Source of the DNA: Deltaproteobacteria bacterium
GTDB taxonomy: Bacteria; Desulfobacterota_B; Binatia; Bin18
Reading direction: 5' to 3'
NCBI GenBank assembly: GCA_012271025.1
Contig: JAAXHF010000217.1
Coordinates: forward strand, 1-7,697
Length of the DNA stretch: 7,697 nt
The position numbers and the translations under genes are program-made. Below the pieces are notes generated by a model, which saw nothing but the letters and a program-made list of their open reading frames with translations, was not told where the DNA came from and did no database searches. Below, piece after piece: positions 1 to 6,651 of the stretch. How positions within the stretch are numbered: the first letter of the stretch is position 1; every line of letters begins with the position of its first letter.

Positions 1-236
1 TTCTGAAGTACTCGGAGAGTTATGCCCACGAGACGGCCATGCAGGCGCCTTACCTCAAGCAGGACTTCTCCAATAACGTCGGCCACCATGTCTTCACGCA
101 TGTCGGCGAGACCGACATCAACGCCAAGAAGCCGCACGCAACCTATATGCACTGCTATGTGATGAAGCGCATCTTCTCGGCGGGCCGAGCCAAACAGTTT
201 TACTCGCTGCGCAATATGGTCAGCGGACGGCGCTGA
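1..236 (+). CDS. C-terminal fragment of an unidentified protein
   Basis: The reading frame is open from base 3 (bases 1-2 end the previous codon) to a TGA at 234-236. It gives 77 residues that continue from a gene lying mostly outside the window. The internal ATG at 39 is not needed as a start, because the frame stays open through the left edge. The fragment has no obvious membrane segment. It is rich in aromatic residues and histidines (six His, including GHHVFTH and PHATYMHCY) and ends in a basic tail, SGRR. The His-rich stretch could suggest a metal-binding or redox enzyme, but that is only an inference and I do not recognise the family. It converges on the minus-strand LLM-class gene across a 245-bp gap. 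That it is coding is fairly likely: the composition is protein-like, the frame is open to the edge, and no better ORF lies opposite. Confidence 0.6.
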   Translation, partial: LKYSESYAHETAMQAPYLKQDFSNNVGHHVFTHVGETDINAKKPHATYMHCYVMKRIFSAGRAKQFYSLRNMVSGRR

Positions 237-260
237 GGTGGCCTCCAGCCTCGGCATGAC

Positions 261-297
261 GGACGGCCCGTCCACTTCCTTCTCGGGCGGCCCGTCC
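261..297. repeat. Two direct copies of a 13-bp palindrome
   Basis: GGACGGCCCGTCC (261-273) is a perfect palindrome around a central C. GGGCGGCCCGTCC (285-297) differs from it by one base, which still allows a G-U pair in RNA. The copies start 24 bp apart. They may be terminator arms, a protein-binding dyad, or a local duplication; the sequence does not decide between these. Confidence 0.5.
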
Positions 298-309
298 TCA
301 GCACGTTTT
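261..309 (+). terminator. Possible terminator-like GC-rich stem for the upstream plus-strand gene
   Basis: GGACGG at 261-266 can pair with CCGTCC at 292-297, and CCCG at 267-270 with CGGG at 284-287, leaving CGGC (288-291) bulged. This stem starts 24 bp after the upstream stop codon. A TTTT run follows at 306-309, 8 nt after the stem. The spacing and short U-tract are poor for a classical intrinsic terminator, so this is tentative. The same bases can instead form two small separate hairpins. Confidence 0.3.
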
Positions 310-318
310 ACCGGCTCT

Positions 319-376
319 CAATCGGGATATCGGCGGGCTGATGTGGGTCGTTTTTACGGCTGATAACTCCCGATTG
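319..376 (+). repeat. Long bulged inverted repeat (hairpin)
   Basis: CAATCGGGA (319-327) is perfectly complementary to TCCCGATTG (368-376). After a 2-nt bulge (AC, 366-367) the stem continues with TATCGGC (328-334) against GCTGATA (359-365). This gives 16 pairs in all, one of them G-T, with a 24-nt loop (335-358) that carries TTTTT at 351-355. The G-T pair is a G-U wobble in a plus-strand RNA but a C-A mismatch in a minus-strand RNA, so the fold favours plus-strand transcription. No T-run follows either side, so it is not a standard intrinsic terminator. Its function is unknown. Confidence 0.6.
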
Positions 377-481
377 TGGCAAGCTTGAGGTCGGCCACTC
401 CCAGGTTGCATTGCCCCAGATACACTAACCCGTTCCGCTATTGTGGTCTACTGCGCCCGTTGCTCGGCCAGAGCCGTCTGC

Positions 482-1681
482 TTACTTGGCGTTGCCCTGA
501 GCCGGCCCGGCGACCGACACCCGGTAGCCCGTCTTTTGCTCGTACTTATCAATCTCCTGGGCTACGGCGTTCATCGCCCCGCCGATCAGGCTGTCGTGAT
601 CGGTCCGGCACCACTCCCGCGAACGAACCGACCAGTCACCCGACCCCTGAAAGCGGGGGAAGACTTCCTTGGCCAGCAACTCGTACGAGGCCAGTGAGGC
701 GGTGCGTTCGACCCAGTCGTTGGCCATGATCAGGTAGCAGCCAAATCCGCCCGACTGCTTTTTGAGACGCTCGATCTGGGCGGCGGCGTCGTCCGGCGTA
801 CCGATTACGGCCGTTCCAGAGTCGATCAGGGCCTGGACCCACTTGCCCGGATCGGGCTCTTCCGGGGCCAGCGGCAGGGCGACCACATTCTTGAAGTAGT
901 CAATCCACTCATGAATGCCGTACTCGACCTCCTCAAGCGCCTGCTGGCGGCTTGGTGCCACATGCATTGGCCCGACCAGCCGCCAGCTGGCGCGGTCTAC
1001 GCTGTGGCCGTGCTGGGTGGCGTTGTCATTCCAGATTTTCCAGTGGTCGGCCAGCACGCCAAAACCCCCCTGGCTGGTTGCCCCCAGCGACAGCAGGCCG
1101 ACCCCGTAATGCCCGGCTGTGCGTGGACCGGCCGGCGAGACCGTTGCCGCCACCGCGATTTCAAAATGCGGGTAGGTGTAGGGACGGAGCTGGAGGCGGG
1201 CCTCGTCCAGGGTAAACCAGTCGGTTTTCATGCTGACCGGCTCTTCTGAACTCAGCAACAGCATGATGGCGCCGAGCGCCTCTTCCATGCGTTCACGCTG
1301 GGTGGCGGGATCAATGCCCATCATCCGGGCGTCGGACGGCAGGGCACCGGGACCGACCCCGAACATCACCCGTCCGCGCGTCATATGGTCGAGCTGAACG
1401 ATGCGGTCGGCCAGCATCAGAGGATGGTGGTAGGGCAGGGAGCTGACCCCGGTGCCGAGCCGAATATGTTCGGTGCGCTGGGCGGCCGAGGCAATCATGA
1501 CCTCGGGCGAGGCGATGATTTCGAGCCCCGCCGAGTGGTGCTCGCCGATCCAGGCTTCGTCATAGCCCAGTTCGTCGAGGCGTTCGATCAGCTCCAGATC
1601 ACGCTCAAGGGCCAGGGTCGGATTCTGCCCGGCGGGATGAAAAGGGGCCATAAAAATTCCAAAACGTAAGGGGCGTTCCAT
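482..1681 (-). CDS. LLM class (luciferase-like) flavin-dependent oxidoreductase
   Basis: This is a 399-residue protein of the bacterial luciferase-like monooxygenase superfamily, a TIM-barrel fold using reduced flavin (FMNH2, or F420 in some branches). The N-terminal half carries the usual signatures. These are the first barrel strand RFGIFMAPFHP (6-16), WIGEHH (44-49), the LGTGVSSLPYHHPLMLADR block (75-93), and DHMTRGRVMFGVGPG (98-112). Length and sequence style resemble the limonene 1,2-monooxygenase-like subgroup (about 390 aa), but the substrate cannot be assigned. There is no signal peptide or membrane segment, so it should be cytoplasmic. The ATG at 1681 is supported by AGGGAGGA at 1688-1695 with a 6-nt spacer. 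The gene lies 18 bp downstream of the acyl-CoA dehydrogenase gene, so the two are very probably co-transcribed and may act on the same substrate. The last ~45 residues extend past the typical core and are of unknown role. A separate flavin reductase would be needed if it uses FMNH2; none is in the window. Confidence 0.93.
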   Translation of the reverse strand: MERPLRFGIFMAPFHPAGQNPTLALERDLELIERLDELGYDEAWIGEHHSAGLEIIASPEVMIASAAQRTEHIRLGTGVSSLPYHHPLMLADRIVQLDHMTRGRVMFGVGPGALPSDARMMGIDPATQRERMEEALGAIMLLLSSEEPVSMKTDWFTLDEARLQLRPYTYPHFEIAVAATVSPAGPRTAGHYGVGLLSLGATSQGGFGVLADHWKIWNDNATQHGHSVDRASWRLVGPMHVAPSRQQALEEVEYGIHEWIDYFKNVVALPLAPEEPDPGKWVQALIDSGTAVIGTPDDAAAQIERLKKQSGGFGCYLIMANDWVERTASLASYELLAKEVFPRFQGSGDWSVRSREWCRTDHDSLIGGAMNAVAQEIDKYEQKTGYRVSVAGPAQGNAK

Positions 1682-1687
1682 ACCGTG

Positions 1688-1695
1688 TCCTCCCT
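1688..1695 (-). promoter_or_regulatory. Strong ribosome binding site of the LLM oxidoreductase gene
   Basis: On the minus strand this reads AGGGAGGA, 6 nt before the ATG. It fixes the start at 1681 and fills most of the 18-bp gap after the dehydrogenase stop codon. Confidence 0.8.
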
Positions 1696-1699
1696 GTTT

Positions 1700-2884
1700 T
1701 TAGCGGCCTTTGGGCATCTCCAACACCCGCTCGGCAATGATGTTGCGTAGAATTTCCGAGGTTCCGCCCTCGATCGTGTTGGCCTTTGAGCGGACGAAAC
1801 CGTACTGCCAGTAGGCGCTGCTGCCGTCCTGATACAGCTGGGCGTAGGGCCCCTGGATGTCAACCGCCAGTTCTTGCAGGCGCTGGTTTGACTCGGCCCA
1901 GTGCAGCTTGGCGATCGAGCCCTCGGCTCCCGGCGGGGTGCCGCGCAGGAGTTTTGTCAGGGCGCGATAGTTGTTGAGCTTGAGCACCTCGCTGTCAATA
2001 TACGCCTGGGCCATTCGCTGCCGGACGGTGGGTGCGTCCTTGAGTGGCTCACCGTAGCGGGTCTCGGCTCGGATTTCCTGCTGGAGATCCTGATAGGTCC
2101 GCTGCATGGCGAAAGTGAAGTAAAATCCCAGACCCTGGCGCTCGAACATCAGCGAGGTGATAATCACCCGCCAGCCGTGGTCTTTTTCGCCCAGCAGCTG
2201 GGCCTTGGGCACTCTGACATCCTCGAAAAACACCTCGTTGAACTCGCTCTCGCCGGTCATCGTGCGCAGCGGCTGGATCGTGACGCCGGGGCTTTTCATA
2301 TCGACCAGCAGGGCCGATAAGCCCTGATGTTTTGGCGCGTCGGGGTTGGTCCGGACGAGCAGCAGACACCAGTCCGCATAGTTGGCCAGACTGGTCCAGA
2401 CCTTTTGTCCGTTGACAATGAAGTCGTCACCGTCCTCTTCGGCCCGGGTCTGCAAAGACCCCAGGTCAGAGCCCGAGTTGGGTTCTGAATAGCCTTGGCT
2501 CCAGACCTCTTCGCCGCTGAGAATCTTCGACAGGTAGCGTTGCTTTTGGGCTTCGCTACCGTGGGTAATAATGGTCGGCCCGACAATCTCCAGACCCAGC
2601 ACATTCATCAGGCTGGGCGCCTTGTGGGCCGCCATCTCTTGGTCGAAGATCATCCGCTCAACCAGTGAGGCGCCCCGGCCGCCATACTCCTTGGGCCACG
2701 AGACGCCGGCCCAACCGCCCTCGTAGACCGTTTTCTGCCAGTCTTTCAAGAAGGTGAGATCGTCCGACGAGGCCTGGGGTTGCAGGTGACGCAGCTGACC
2801 GCTCTCAGGCGGGACGTGGGTTGAGAGCCAGGAGATCAGCTCCTGCCGAAAGGCTTCTTGTTGCGGCGTAAAGGTAAAGTCCAT
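1700..2884 (-). CDS. Acyl-CoA dehydrogenase family protein
   Basis: This is a 394-residue flavoprotein of the acyl-CoA dehydrogenase family, expected to introduce an alpha,beta double bond into an acyl-CoA and pass electrons to ETF. The N-terminal helical domain starts MDFTFTPQQEAFRQEL, with GWAGVSWPKEYGGRG at about 57-71. The first family signature, GYSEPNSGSDLGSLQTRA, is at 131-148, in the beta-domain that binds FAD and substrate. FIVNGQKVWTSLANYADW (155-172) follows. The C-terminal helical domain ends with NTIEGGTSEILRNIIAERVL (369-388), the second signature; Glu372 there is a candidate catalytic base by analogy with MCAD. The length is normal for the family. The subtype resembles the broad FadE-like, steroid or branched-chain group, so the substrate is not assigned. 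The start has GGGAGGA at 2891-2897 with 6-nt spacing. It lies 69 bp downstream of gatB and 18 bp upstream of the LLM oxidoreductase gene. Confidence 0.95.
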   Translation of the reverse strand: MDFTFTPQQEAFRQELISWLSTHVPPESGQLRHLQPQASSDDLTFLKDWQKTVYEGGWAGVSWPKEYGGRGASLVERMIFDQEMAAHKAPSLMNVLGLEIVGPTIITHGSEAQKQRYLSKILSGEEVWSQGYSEPNSGSDLGSLQTRAEEDGDDFIVNGQKVWTSLANYADWCLLLVRTNPDAPKHQGLSALLVDMKSPGVTIQPLRTMTGESEFNEVFFEDVRVPKAQLLGEKDHGWRVIITSLMFERQGLGFYFTFAMQRTYQDLQQEIRAETRYGEPLKDAPTVRQRMAQAYIDSEVLKLNNYRALTKLLRGTPPGAEGSIAKLHWAESNQRLQELAVDIQGPYAQLYQDGSSAYWQYGFVRSKANTIEGGTSEILRNIIAERVLEMPKGR

Positions 2885-2953
2885 TCTCGATCCTCCCAGC
2901 GTCGATACATCAAATCTATAGCTCTCAATATGGCGCAGAGTCGTCTTATATAT
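2885..2953 (-). promoter_or_regulatory. AT-richer gap between gatB and the dehydrogenase gene, with a strong RBS
   Basis: This 69-bp spacer is visibly richer in A+T than its surroundings. It contains GGGAGGA (2891-2897), the dehydrogenase ribosome binding site. A promoter for the two catabolic genes could lie here, but I find no convincing -35/-10 pair. There is no clear intrinsic terminator for gatB either, so read-through from the gat genes remains possible. Confidence 0.35.
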
Positions 2954-4411
2954 TTATGAATCCAATTTTTTCTTCAACAGTTGGTTTAACAGCTGTGGGT
3001 TAGCTTTACCGCCCATGGCGCGCATGATCTGACCGACAAAAAAGCCGAGCAGTTTTTGTTTGCCGCCCCGGTAGGCGGCCACCTTGTCGGGATTGTCGGC
3101 CATGACCTGATCGATCTGGGCGTCGAGCGTGTCGGTGTCGCTGACCTGCCACAGGCCCTTGGCCTGAATGATTGCCTCTGGCGGCTGCCCGCTTTCGTGC
3201 ATGTCGTCAAAAACGGTTTTGGCGATTTTCCCGCTGATTTTGCCGTCGTGGATCAGGCTAACGAGCCGGGCCAGGTGTTCGGGCGGACACGGCCAGCGGG
3301 AAATGTGCAGATCGAGTTTGTCGTCTTTGAGCGCACGCAGCACGCTGTCCATGACCCAGTTGCTCATCGCTTTTGGATCGGTCGGATGGGCACGTACCGC
3401 CTGTTCATAGTACTCGGCGACCTCTTTATGGGCGGTTAAGACCTCCGCATCATAGGCCGGCAGGTCGTAGTCCCGGACAAAGCGTGCCTGACGGTCGGCC
3501 GGCAGCTCCGGCAAACCGGTCTTGAGTTCCGTCACCCAGCTGTCGTCAACGACCAGAGGCAGGAGGTCGGGGTCGGGAAAGTAGCGATAATCGTGGGCGA
3601 ACTCTTTGCTGCGCATGGAGCGGGTGACCTCCCGCTCGGCGTCCCACAGGCGTGTTTCCTGCACAATCGTTTCGCCCGCTTGGGTGGCCTGTATCTGGCG
3701 GTCGATCTCGTACTGAATGGCCTTTTCAACCGCCCGGAACGAGTTGACATTCTTGATCTCGGCCCGTGTGCCGAATTCGGCGCTGCCGCGCGGCCGAATC
3801 GACACATTGGCATCACAGCGCAGGCTGCCCTCCTCCATATTACCGTCGCACACCTCCAGGTAACGCAGCAGGCTGCGCAGGGTGCGCAGATACGCCCCGG
3901 CCTCTTCGGGGCTGCGGATATCCGGCTCGCTGACAATCTCCAACAGGGGGACGCCGGTCCGGTTCAGATCCACCAGGCTGGCGTCACCCCGGGCGTCGTG
4001 GATATTCTTGCCGGCGTCCTCTTCCATGTGAATCCGGGTCAGGCGCACCCGTTTGGTCTGATCGGTCTGGTCGATCTGATTGTGGAGCGGCACGTCAAGA
4101 TAGCCGTGCTCGGCAATCGGCAGCTCGTACATGCTGATCTGGTAACCCTTGGGCAAATCCGGGTAAAAATAGTTCTTGCGCGCCCAGCGACTGTGGCCTG
4201 CGATTCGGCAGTGGGTGGCCAGGGCGGTTTTGAGGGCATACTCAACCACCCGTTTGTTGAGCACTGGCAGCACTCCGGGCAGGCCCATACACACCGGACA
4301 GGTGTTGTGGTTGGGCTCGGCGCCAAACTGGGTTGAGCAGCCGCAGAAGATTTTGGATGCGGTCAGCAGTTGGGCGTGGACTTCGAGGCCGATGACGGGT
4401 TCGTATTCCAT
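2954..4411 (-). CDS. gatB: Aspartyl/glutamyl-tRNA(Asn/Gln) amidotransferase subunit B
   Basis: GatB is the tRNA-binding and kinase subunit of GatCAB. It phosphorylates the side chain of mischarged Glu-tRNA(Gln) or Asp-tRNA(Asn), which is then amidated with ammonia from GatA. Numbering from the ATG at 4411, the protein is 485 residues, close to the family norm. It begins [12 protein letters not shown] with the conserved Glu10 and His12. Next is a four-Cys zinc site (Cys23, Cys25, Cys38, Cys41) in the CGCS and CPVCMGLPG segments. Also present are [13 protein letters not shown] (81-93), HMEEDAGK (128-135), LLEIVSEPD (156-164) and a C-terminal YqeY-like tail ending in [16 protein letters not shown]. 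The frame is open to a GTG at 4465, which would add 18 residues and overlap gatA by 28 bp. I prefer the ATG because it matches the usual GatB N-terminus and leaves a 26-bp gap after gatA, although its Shine-Dalgarno sequence is weak. It is third in the gatC-gatA-gatB order and cytoplasmic. Confidence 0.97.
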   Translation of the reverse strand: MEYEPVIGLEVHAQLLTASKIFCGCSTQFGAEPNHNTCPVCMGLPGVLPVLNKRVVEYALKTALATHCRIAGHSRWARKNYFYPDLPKGYQISMYELPIAEHGYLDVPLHNQIDQTDQTKRVRLTRIHMEEDAGKNIHDARGDASLVDLNRTGVPLLEIVSEPDIRSPEEAGAYLRTLRSLLRYLEVCDGNMEEGSLRCDANVSIRPRGSAEFGTRAEIKNVNSFRAVEKAIQYEIDRQIQATQAGETIVQETRLWDAEREVTRSMRSKEFAHDYRYFPDPDLLPLVVDDSWVTELKTGLPELPADRQARFVRDYDLPAYDAEVLTAHKEVAEYYEQAVRAHPTDPKAMSNWVMDSVLRALKDDKLDLHISRWPCPPEHLARLVSLIHDGKISGKIAKTVFDDMHESGQPPEAIIQAKGLWQVSDTDTLDAQIDQVMADNPDKVAAYRGGKQKLLGFFVGQIMRAMGGKANPQLLNQLLKKKLDS

Positions 4412-4437
4412 GGCTCGTCTTTCGTTGGAAGTGCCGC

Positions 4438-5907
4438 TCAGATAGGCGGTCTTGCCGTATGCCACTCGGCGGCCTGCTCATAGGCGTAACCGGCCTGCAA
4501 CACGGCCTCCTCGCCAAACGCTTGTCCGATCAACTGGAGGCTGATCGGCAGGCCCTTGGTATCGAATCCGCACGGCAGCGACAGCCCCGGCAGTCCGGCC
4601 AGGTTGACCGCAATGGTGAGGATATCCGACAAATACATGGTCAGGGGATCGGTGGCCTTTTCGCCAAGCTGAAACGCCGTTGTCGGCGCGGTCGGTGTGG
4701 CAATGACATCGCACTGCTCAAACGCGTGCAGGAAGTCCTGTCGAATCAAACGGCGCACCTTTTGTGCCTTCAGGTAGTATGCATCATAGTAGCCGGCTGA
4801 CAAGGCGTAGGTGCCGAGCATGATCCGCCGTTTGACCTCAGGCCCAAACCCCTGGGCTCGGGTCTGACGGTACATCTCGGCCAGGTCGGTTGCCGACTCG
4901 GCCCGGTGGCCGTACTTGACGCCGTCGTAGCGGGCGAGATTTGAGCTGGCCTCGGCCGTGGCAATGATGTAATAGGCGGCGACCGCATAGTCCGTATGCG
5001 GCAGCGAGATTGAAACCGGCTCAGCCCCCAGTTCTTGCAAGGTGTCGATGGCACGGCGCACCGCCTGATCGACCTCCGACTGCATGCCTGCCACAAAATA
5101 CTCTCTGGGAATGCCGACTCGGAGACCCCGGACGCCACGCTCCAGCGCGGCCTGGTAATCCGGGACCGGGCGGTCCACCGAGGTCGATTCTCGCGGGTCA
5201 TGGCCGGCAATGACCCCAAGCAGGGTGGCACAATCACGCATGTCCTTGGTCAGGGGGCCGACCTGATCGAGCGAGGAGGCATAGGCAACGACCCCAAAGC
5301 GGCTCACCCGGCCGTAGGTCGGCTTCAGGCCGACTACCCCGCAAAACGAGGCCGGGAGCCGGATCGAGCCACCGGTGTCCGTGCCCAGGGCGGCTACGGC
5401 TTGGTCGGCCGCCACACAGGCGGCCGAGCCGCCCGACGAGCCGCCCGGGACGCGTGACACGTCCCACGGGTTCCTGGTCGGCCCATAGGCCGAGTTCTCG
5501 TTGGACGAGCCCATGCCGAACTCGTCGCAGTTGACCTTGCCCAGAATGACCGCACCGGCGTCCCTGAGGCGACGGATCACGCCAGCATCGTAGGGCGGGA
5601 TAAAGTGCTCGAGGATTTTCGAGCCGGCCGTCGAACGCAGATCCCTGGTCAGAATAATATCTTTGACCGCAATCGGAATGCCGCACAACGGGGGAGGGCG
5701 GTCGGAGTTGGTGAGGCTGCGGTCAGCCGCCTCAGCCTGGGTCAGGGCCTGTGTTTCGTCCAGCGTCACATACGAGTGCAGCGTCTCGTCGGTGGCGCGA
5801 ATCCGGTCAAGCACAGCCCGGGTGAGTTCCTGGGCGCTGATTTGTCGTGTGTCTAGGAGCGTGCGGGCTTGGTGAATGGTCAGGCGGTAGGCGTCCATGG
5901 CCGTCAT
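4438..5907 (-). CDS. gatA: Aspartyl/glutamyl-tRNA(Asn/Gln) amidotransferase subunit A
   Basis: GatA is the glutaminase of the GatCAB complex, an amidase-signature enzyme that releases ammonia from glutamine for transfer through a channel to GatB. The 489-residue length is typical. The Ser-cisSer-Lys triad is visible: Lys82 in IAVKD, Ser157 in the Gly/Ser-rich PGGSSGGS motif, and nucleophile Ser181 in [11 protein letters not shown]. Their spacing matches that of the S. aureus enzyme. [20 protein letters not shown] (130-149), [13 protein letters not shown] (193-205) and the C-terminal [13 protein letters not shown] are also typical GatA segments. The ATG at 5907 overlaps the gatC stop as ATGA, which suggests translational coupling. 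A second in-frame ATG at 5898 would remove three residues and cannot be excluded. No strong Shine-Dalgarno precedes either start. Confidence 0.98.
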   Translation of the reverse strand: MTAMDAYRLTIHQARTLLDTRQISAQELTRAVLDRIRATDETLHSYVTLDETQALTQAEAADRSLTNSDRPPPLCGIPIAVKDIILTRDLRSTAGSKILEHFIPPYDAGVIRRLRDAGAVILGKVNCDEFGMGSSNENSAYGPTRNPWDVSRVPGGSSGGSAACVAADQAVAALGTDTGGSIRLPASFCGVVGLKPTYGRVSRFGVVAYASSLDQVGPLTKDMRDCATLLGVIAGHDPRESTSVDRPVPDYQAALERGVRGLRVGIPREYFVAGMQSEVDQAVRRAIDTLQELGAEPVSISLPHTDYAVAAYYIIATAEASSNLARYDGVKYGHRAESATDLAEMYRQTRAQGFGPEVKRRIMLGTYALSAGYYDAYYLKAQKVRRLIRQDFLHAFEQCDVIATPTAPTTAFQLGEKATDPLTMYLSDILTIAVNLAGLPGLSLPCGFDTKGLPISLQLIGQAFGEEAVLQAGYAYEQAAEWHTARPPI

Positions 5908-6191
5908 TCGATGATTTTGGGTACTTTCAAAAAGTCCGCCTGGCGGCGCGGCGCGTTTTGCAGCAGGGCGTCGGCGTCGGCTTGGCTCGTAACCCGGTCG
6001 TCGCGCAACGGCGTTTCCATCTCGACCGCATGGGCCAAGGGCTCAACCCCATCCGTATCCAGCTCGTTCAGCTTGTCCATGTAGGCCAGCACCTTGTCGA
6101 AGTGGGCGACCAGTTCGTCCGTTTCCGCCTCGCTGAGATCCAGGCGGGCCAAAAGCGCCACCCGCTGGACTTCTTGTCGGTTCACCCGCAT
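5904..6191 (-). CDS. gatC: Aspartyl/glutamyl-tRNA(Asn/Gln) amidotransferase subunit C
   Basis: GatC is the small subunit that wraps around the GatA-GatB interface and stabilises the complex. The 95 residues match the family length. Family-typical segments are [16 protein letters not shown] (8-23), a helix through [16 protein letters not shown] (31-46), the [11 protein letters not shown] segment (48-58), LRDDRV (62-67) and the C-terminal [14 protein letters not shown] (82-95). The ATG at 6191 has AGGA at 6202-6205, 10 nt upstream, a weak and rather distant Shine-Dalgarno. It is the first gene of the minus-strand gat cluster and overlaps gatA by 4 bp. It is divergent from yraN across 62 bp. Confidence 0.96.
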   Translation of the reverse strand: MRVNRQEVQRVALLARLDLSEAETDELVAHFDKVLAYMDKLNELDTDGVEPLAHAVEMETPLRDDRVTSQADADALLQNAPRRQADFLKVPKIIE

Positions 6192-6253
6192 AGTCTGTGC
6201 ATCCTAGAAGAAAGGCCTTGATCCGGCTAGGGGCTCTCGGTTAGTCTCCGGCC
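6192..6253. promoter_or_regulatory. Divergent intergenic region between gatC and yraN-serS
   Basis: The promoters of the gatCAB cluster and of the yraN-serS pair should lie in or near this 62-bp gap, since both are the first genes of divergent units. On the plus strand TTGATC (6218-6223) resembles a -35 box. With an 18-bp spacer it precedes TAGTCT (6242-6247), a poor -10 match, which would place the transcription start close to the yraN ATG. No good sigma-70 pair is visible for gatC. The position is well supported; the individual boxes are not. Confidence 0.4.
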
Positions 6254-6643
6254 ATGACGGTCGAGCGAGGACGTCTGGGCCGGGCCGGGGAGACCGAGGC
6301 CGAGCGCTTTCTGCGGGCAAAAGGCTATACGATTGTGGCCAGAAACTACCGTTCCGGGGCGGGGGAGATTGATCTGGTGGCCGTGTCCCGGCAGACCGTG
6401 GTTTTTGTCGAGGTCCGGAGCCTGAGCGGACCGCAGTTCGGTGACCCGCTGGCCACGGTCACGCCGCGCAAACAGCGCCACATTGCCAGAGCCGCGCTGT
6501 CGTATCTCAGCCGCCATCGGCTGCACGACCGGGCGGCCCGCTTCGATGTCATCGGTATTCGGTGGCAGAATGACGGGGGCGCCAAACGGCCGGCTCGTAT
6601 CACCCATATTCAAGACGCCTTCGAGCTACCGTCTGCCTACTAG
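6254..6643 (+). CDS. yraN: YraN family protein (UPF0102), predicted nuclease fold
   Basis: This is a 129-residue protein of the UPF0102/YraN family, which has a restriction-endonuclease-like (Holliday-junction-resolvase-like) fold but no firmly established cellular role. Family features are GRLGRAGETEAERFLRAKGY (6-25), IVARNYRSGAGEIDLVAV (27-44), VVFVEVRSL (49-57), a Lys/Arg-Gln pair in TPRKQRHIARAALSYL (69-84), and RFDVIGI followed by ITHIQDAFEL near the end. Putative metal-site residues are Glu38, Asp40 and Glu53. The third position of the usual E-V-K is Arg55 here, a conservative change also found in family members. The frame upstream of the ATG is closed by a TAG at 6242, so this is the first possible ATG. 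No Shine-Dalgarno is evident before it, so it may start on a very short leader. It ends 8 bp before serS on the same strand, suggesting an operon. Confidence 0.92.
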   Translation: MTVERGRLGRAGETEAERFLRAKGYTIVARNYRSGAGEIDLVAVSRQTVVFVEVRSLSGPQFGDPLATVTPRKQRHIARAALSYLSRHRLHDRAARFDVIGIRWQNDGGAKRPARITHIQDAFELPSAY

Positions 6644-6646
6644 AGG
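6642..6646 (+). promoter_or_regulatory. serS ribosome binding site overlapping the yraN stop
   Basis: AGAGG lies 5 nt before the serS ATG and shares bases with the yraN TAG stop codon (6641-6643). The arrangement favours translational coupling of yraN and serS and supports the start at 6652. Confidence 0.6.
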
Positions 6647-6651
6647 TTCCT

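Larger units (their letters stand above)
237..481. other. Convergent intergenic region with inverted repeats
   Basis: This 245-bp stretch lies between the stop codons of two convergent genes. It contains two near-identical GC-rich dyads (261-273 and 285-297), a TTTT run at 306-309 and a bulged 16-bp hairpin (319-376); these are listed separately. From about 377 to 481 I see nothing further. Short frames crossing 376-729 are continuations of the strand opposite the LLM gene and look non-coding. No tRNA-like or rRNA-like sequence is apparent. Confidence 0.7.

Noticed and set aside
319..376. Reading the hairpin as an intrinsic terminator for either convergent gene
   Set aside because: No T-run follows the stem on either strand; the only TTTTT is inside the loop.
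376..729. Plus-strand open frames spanning the convergent gap and the 3' end of the LLM gene
   Set aside because: Arg/Pro/Ser-rich translation typical of a wrong frame in GC-rich DNA, largely antisense to a real gene, with no convincing ribosome binding site.
1901..2320. 139-residue plus-strand frame inside the acyl-CoA dehydrogenase gene
   Set aside because: Antisense to a well-supported gene, with no domain signature.
2885..2953. A defined sigma-70 promoter for the dehydrogenase gene
   Set aside because: TTGAGA and TATAGAT are present on the minus strand but at incompatible spacing, so no box pair can be supported.
3593..4336. 247-residue plus-strand open frame opposite gatB
   Set aside because: It lies wholly antisense to a confidently identified GatB, has no recognisable motifs, and is explained by GC-rich codon usage keeping the opposite strand open.
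5035..5457. 140-residue plus-strand frame opposite gatA
   Set aside because: Antisense to the catalytic region of GatA; the composition reflects the Gly/Ser-rich amidase segment read backwards.
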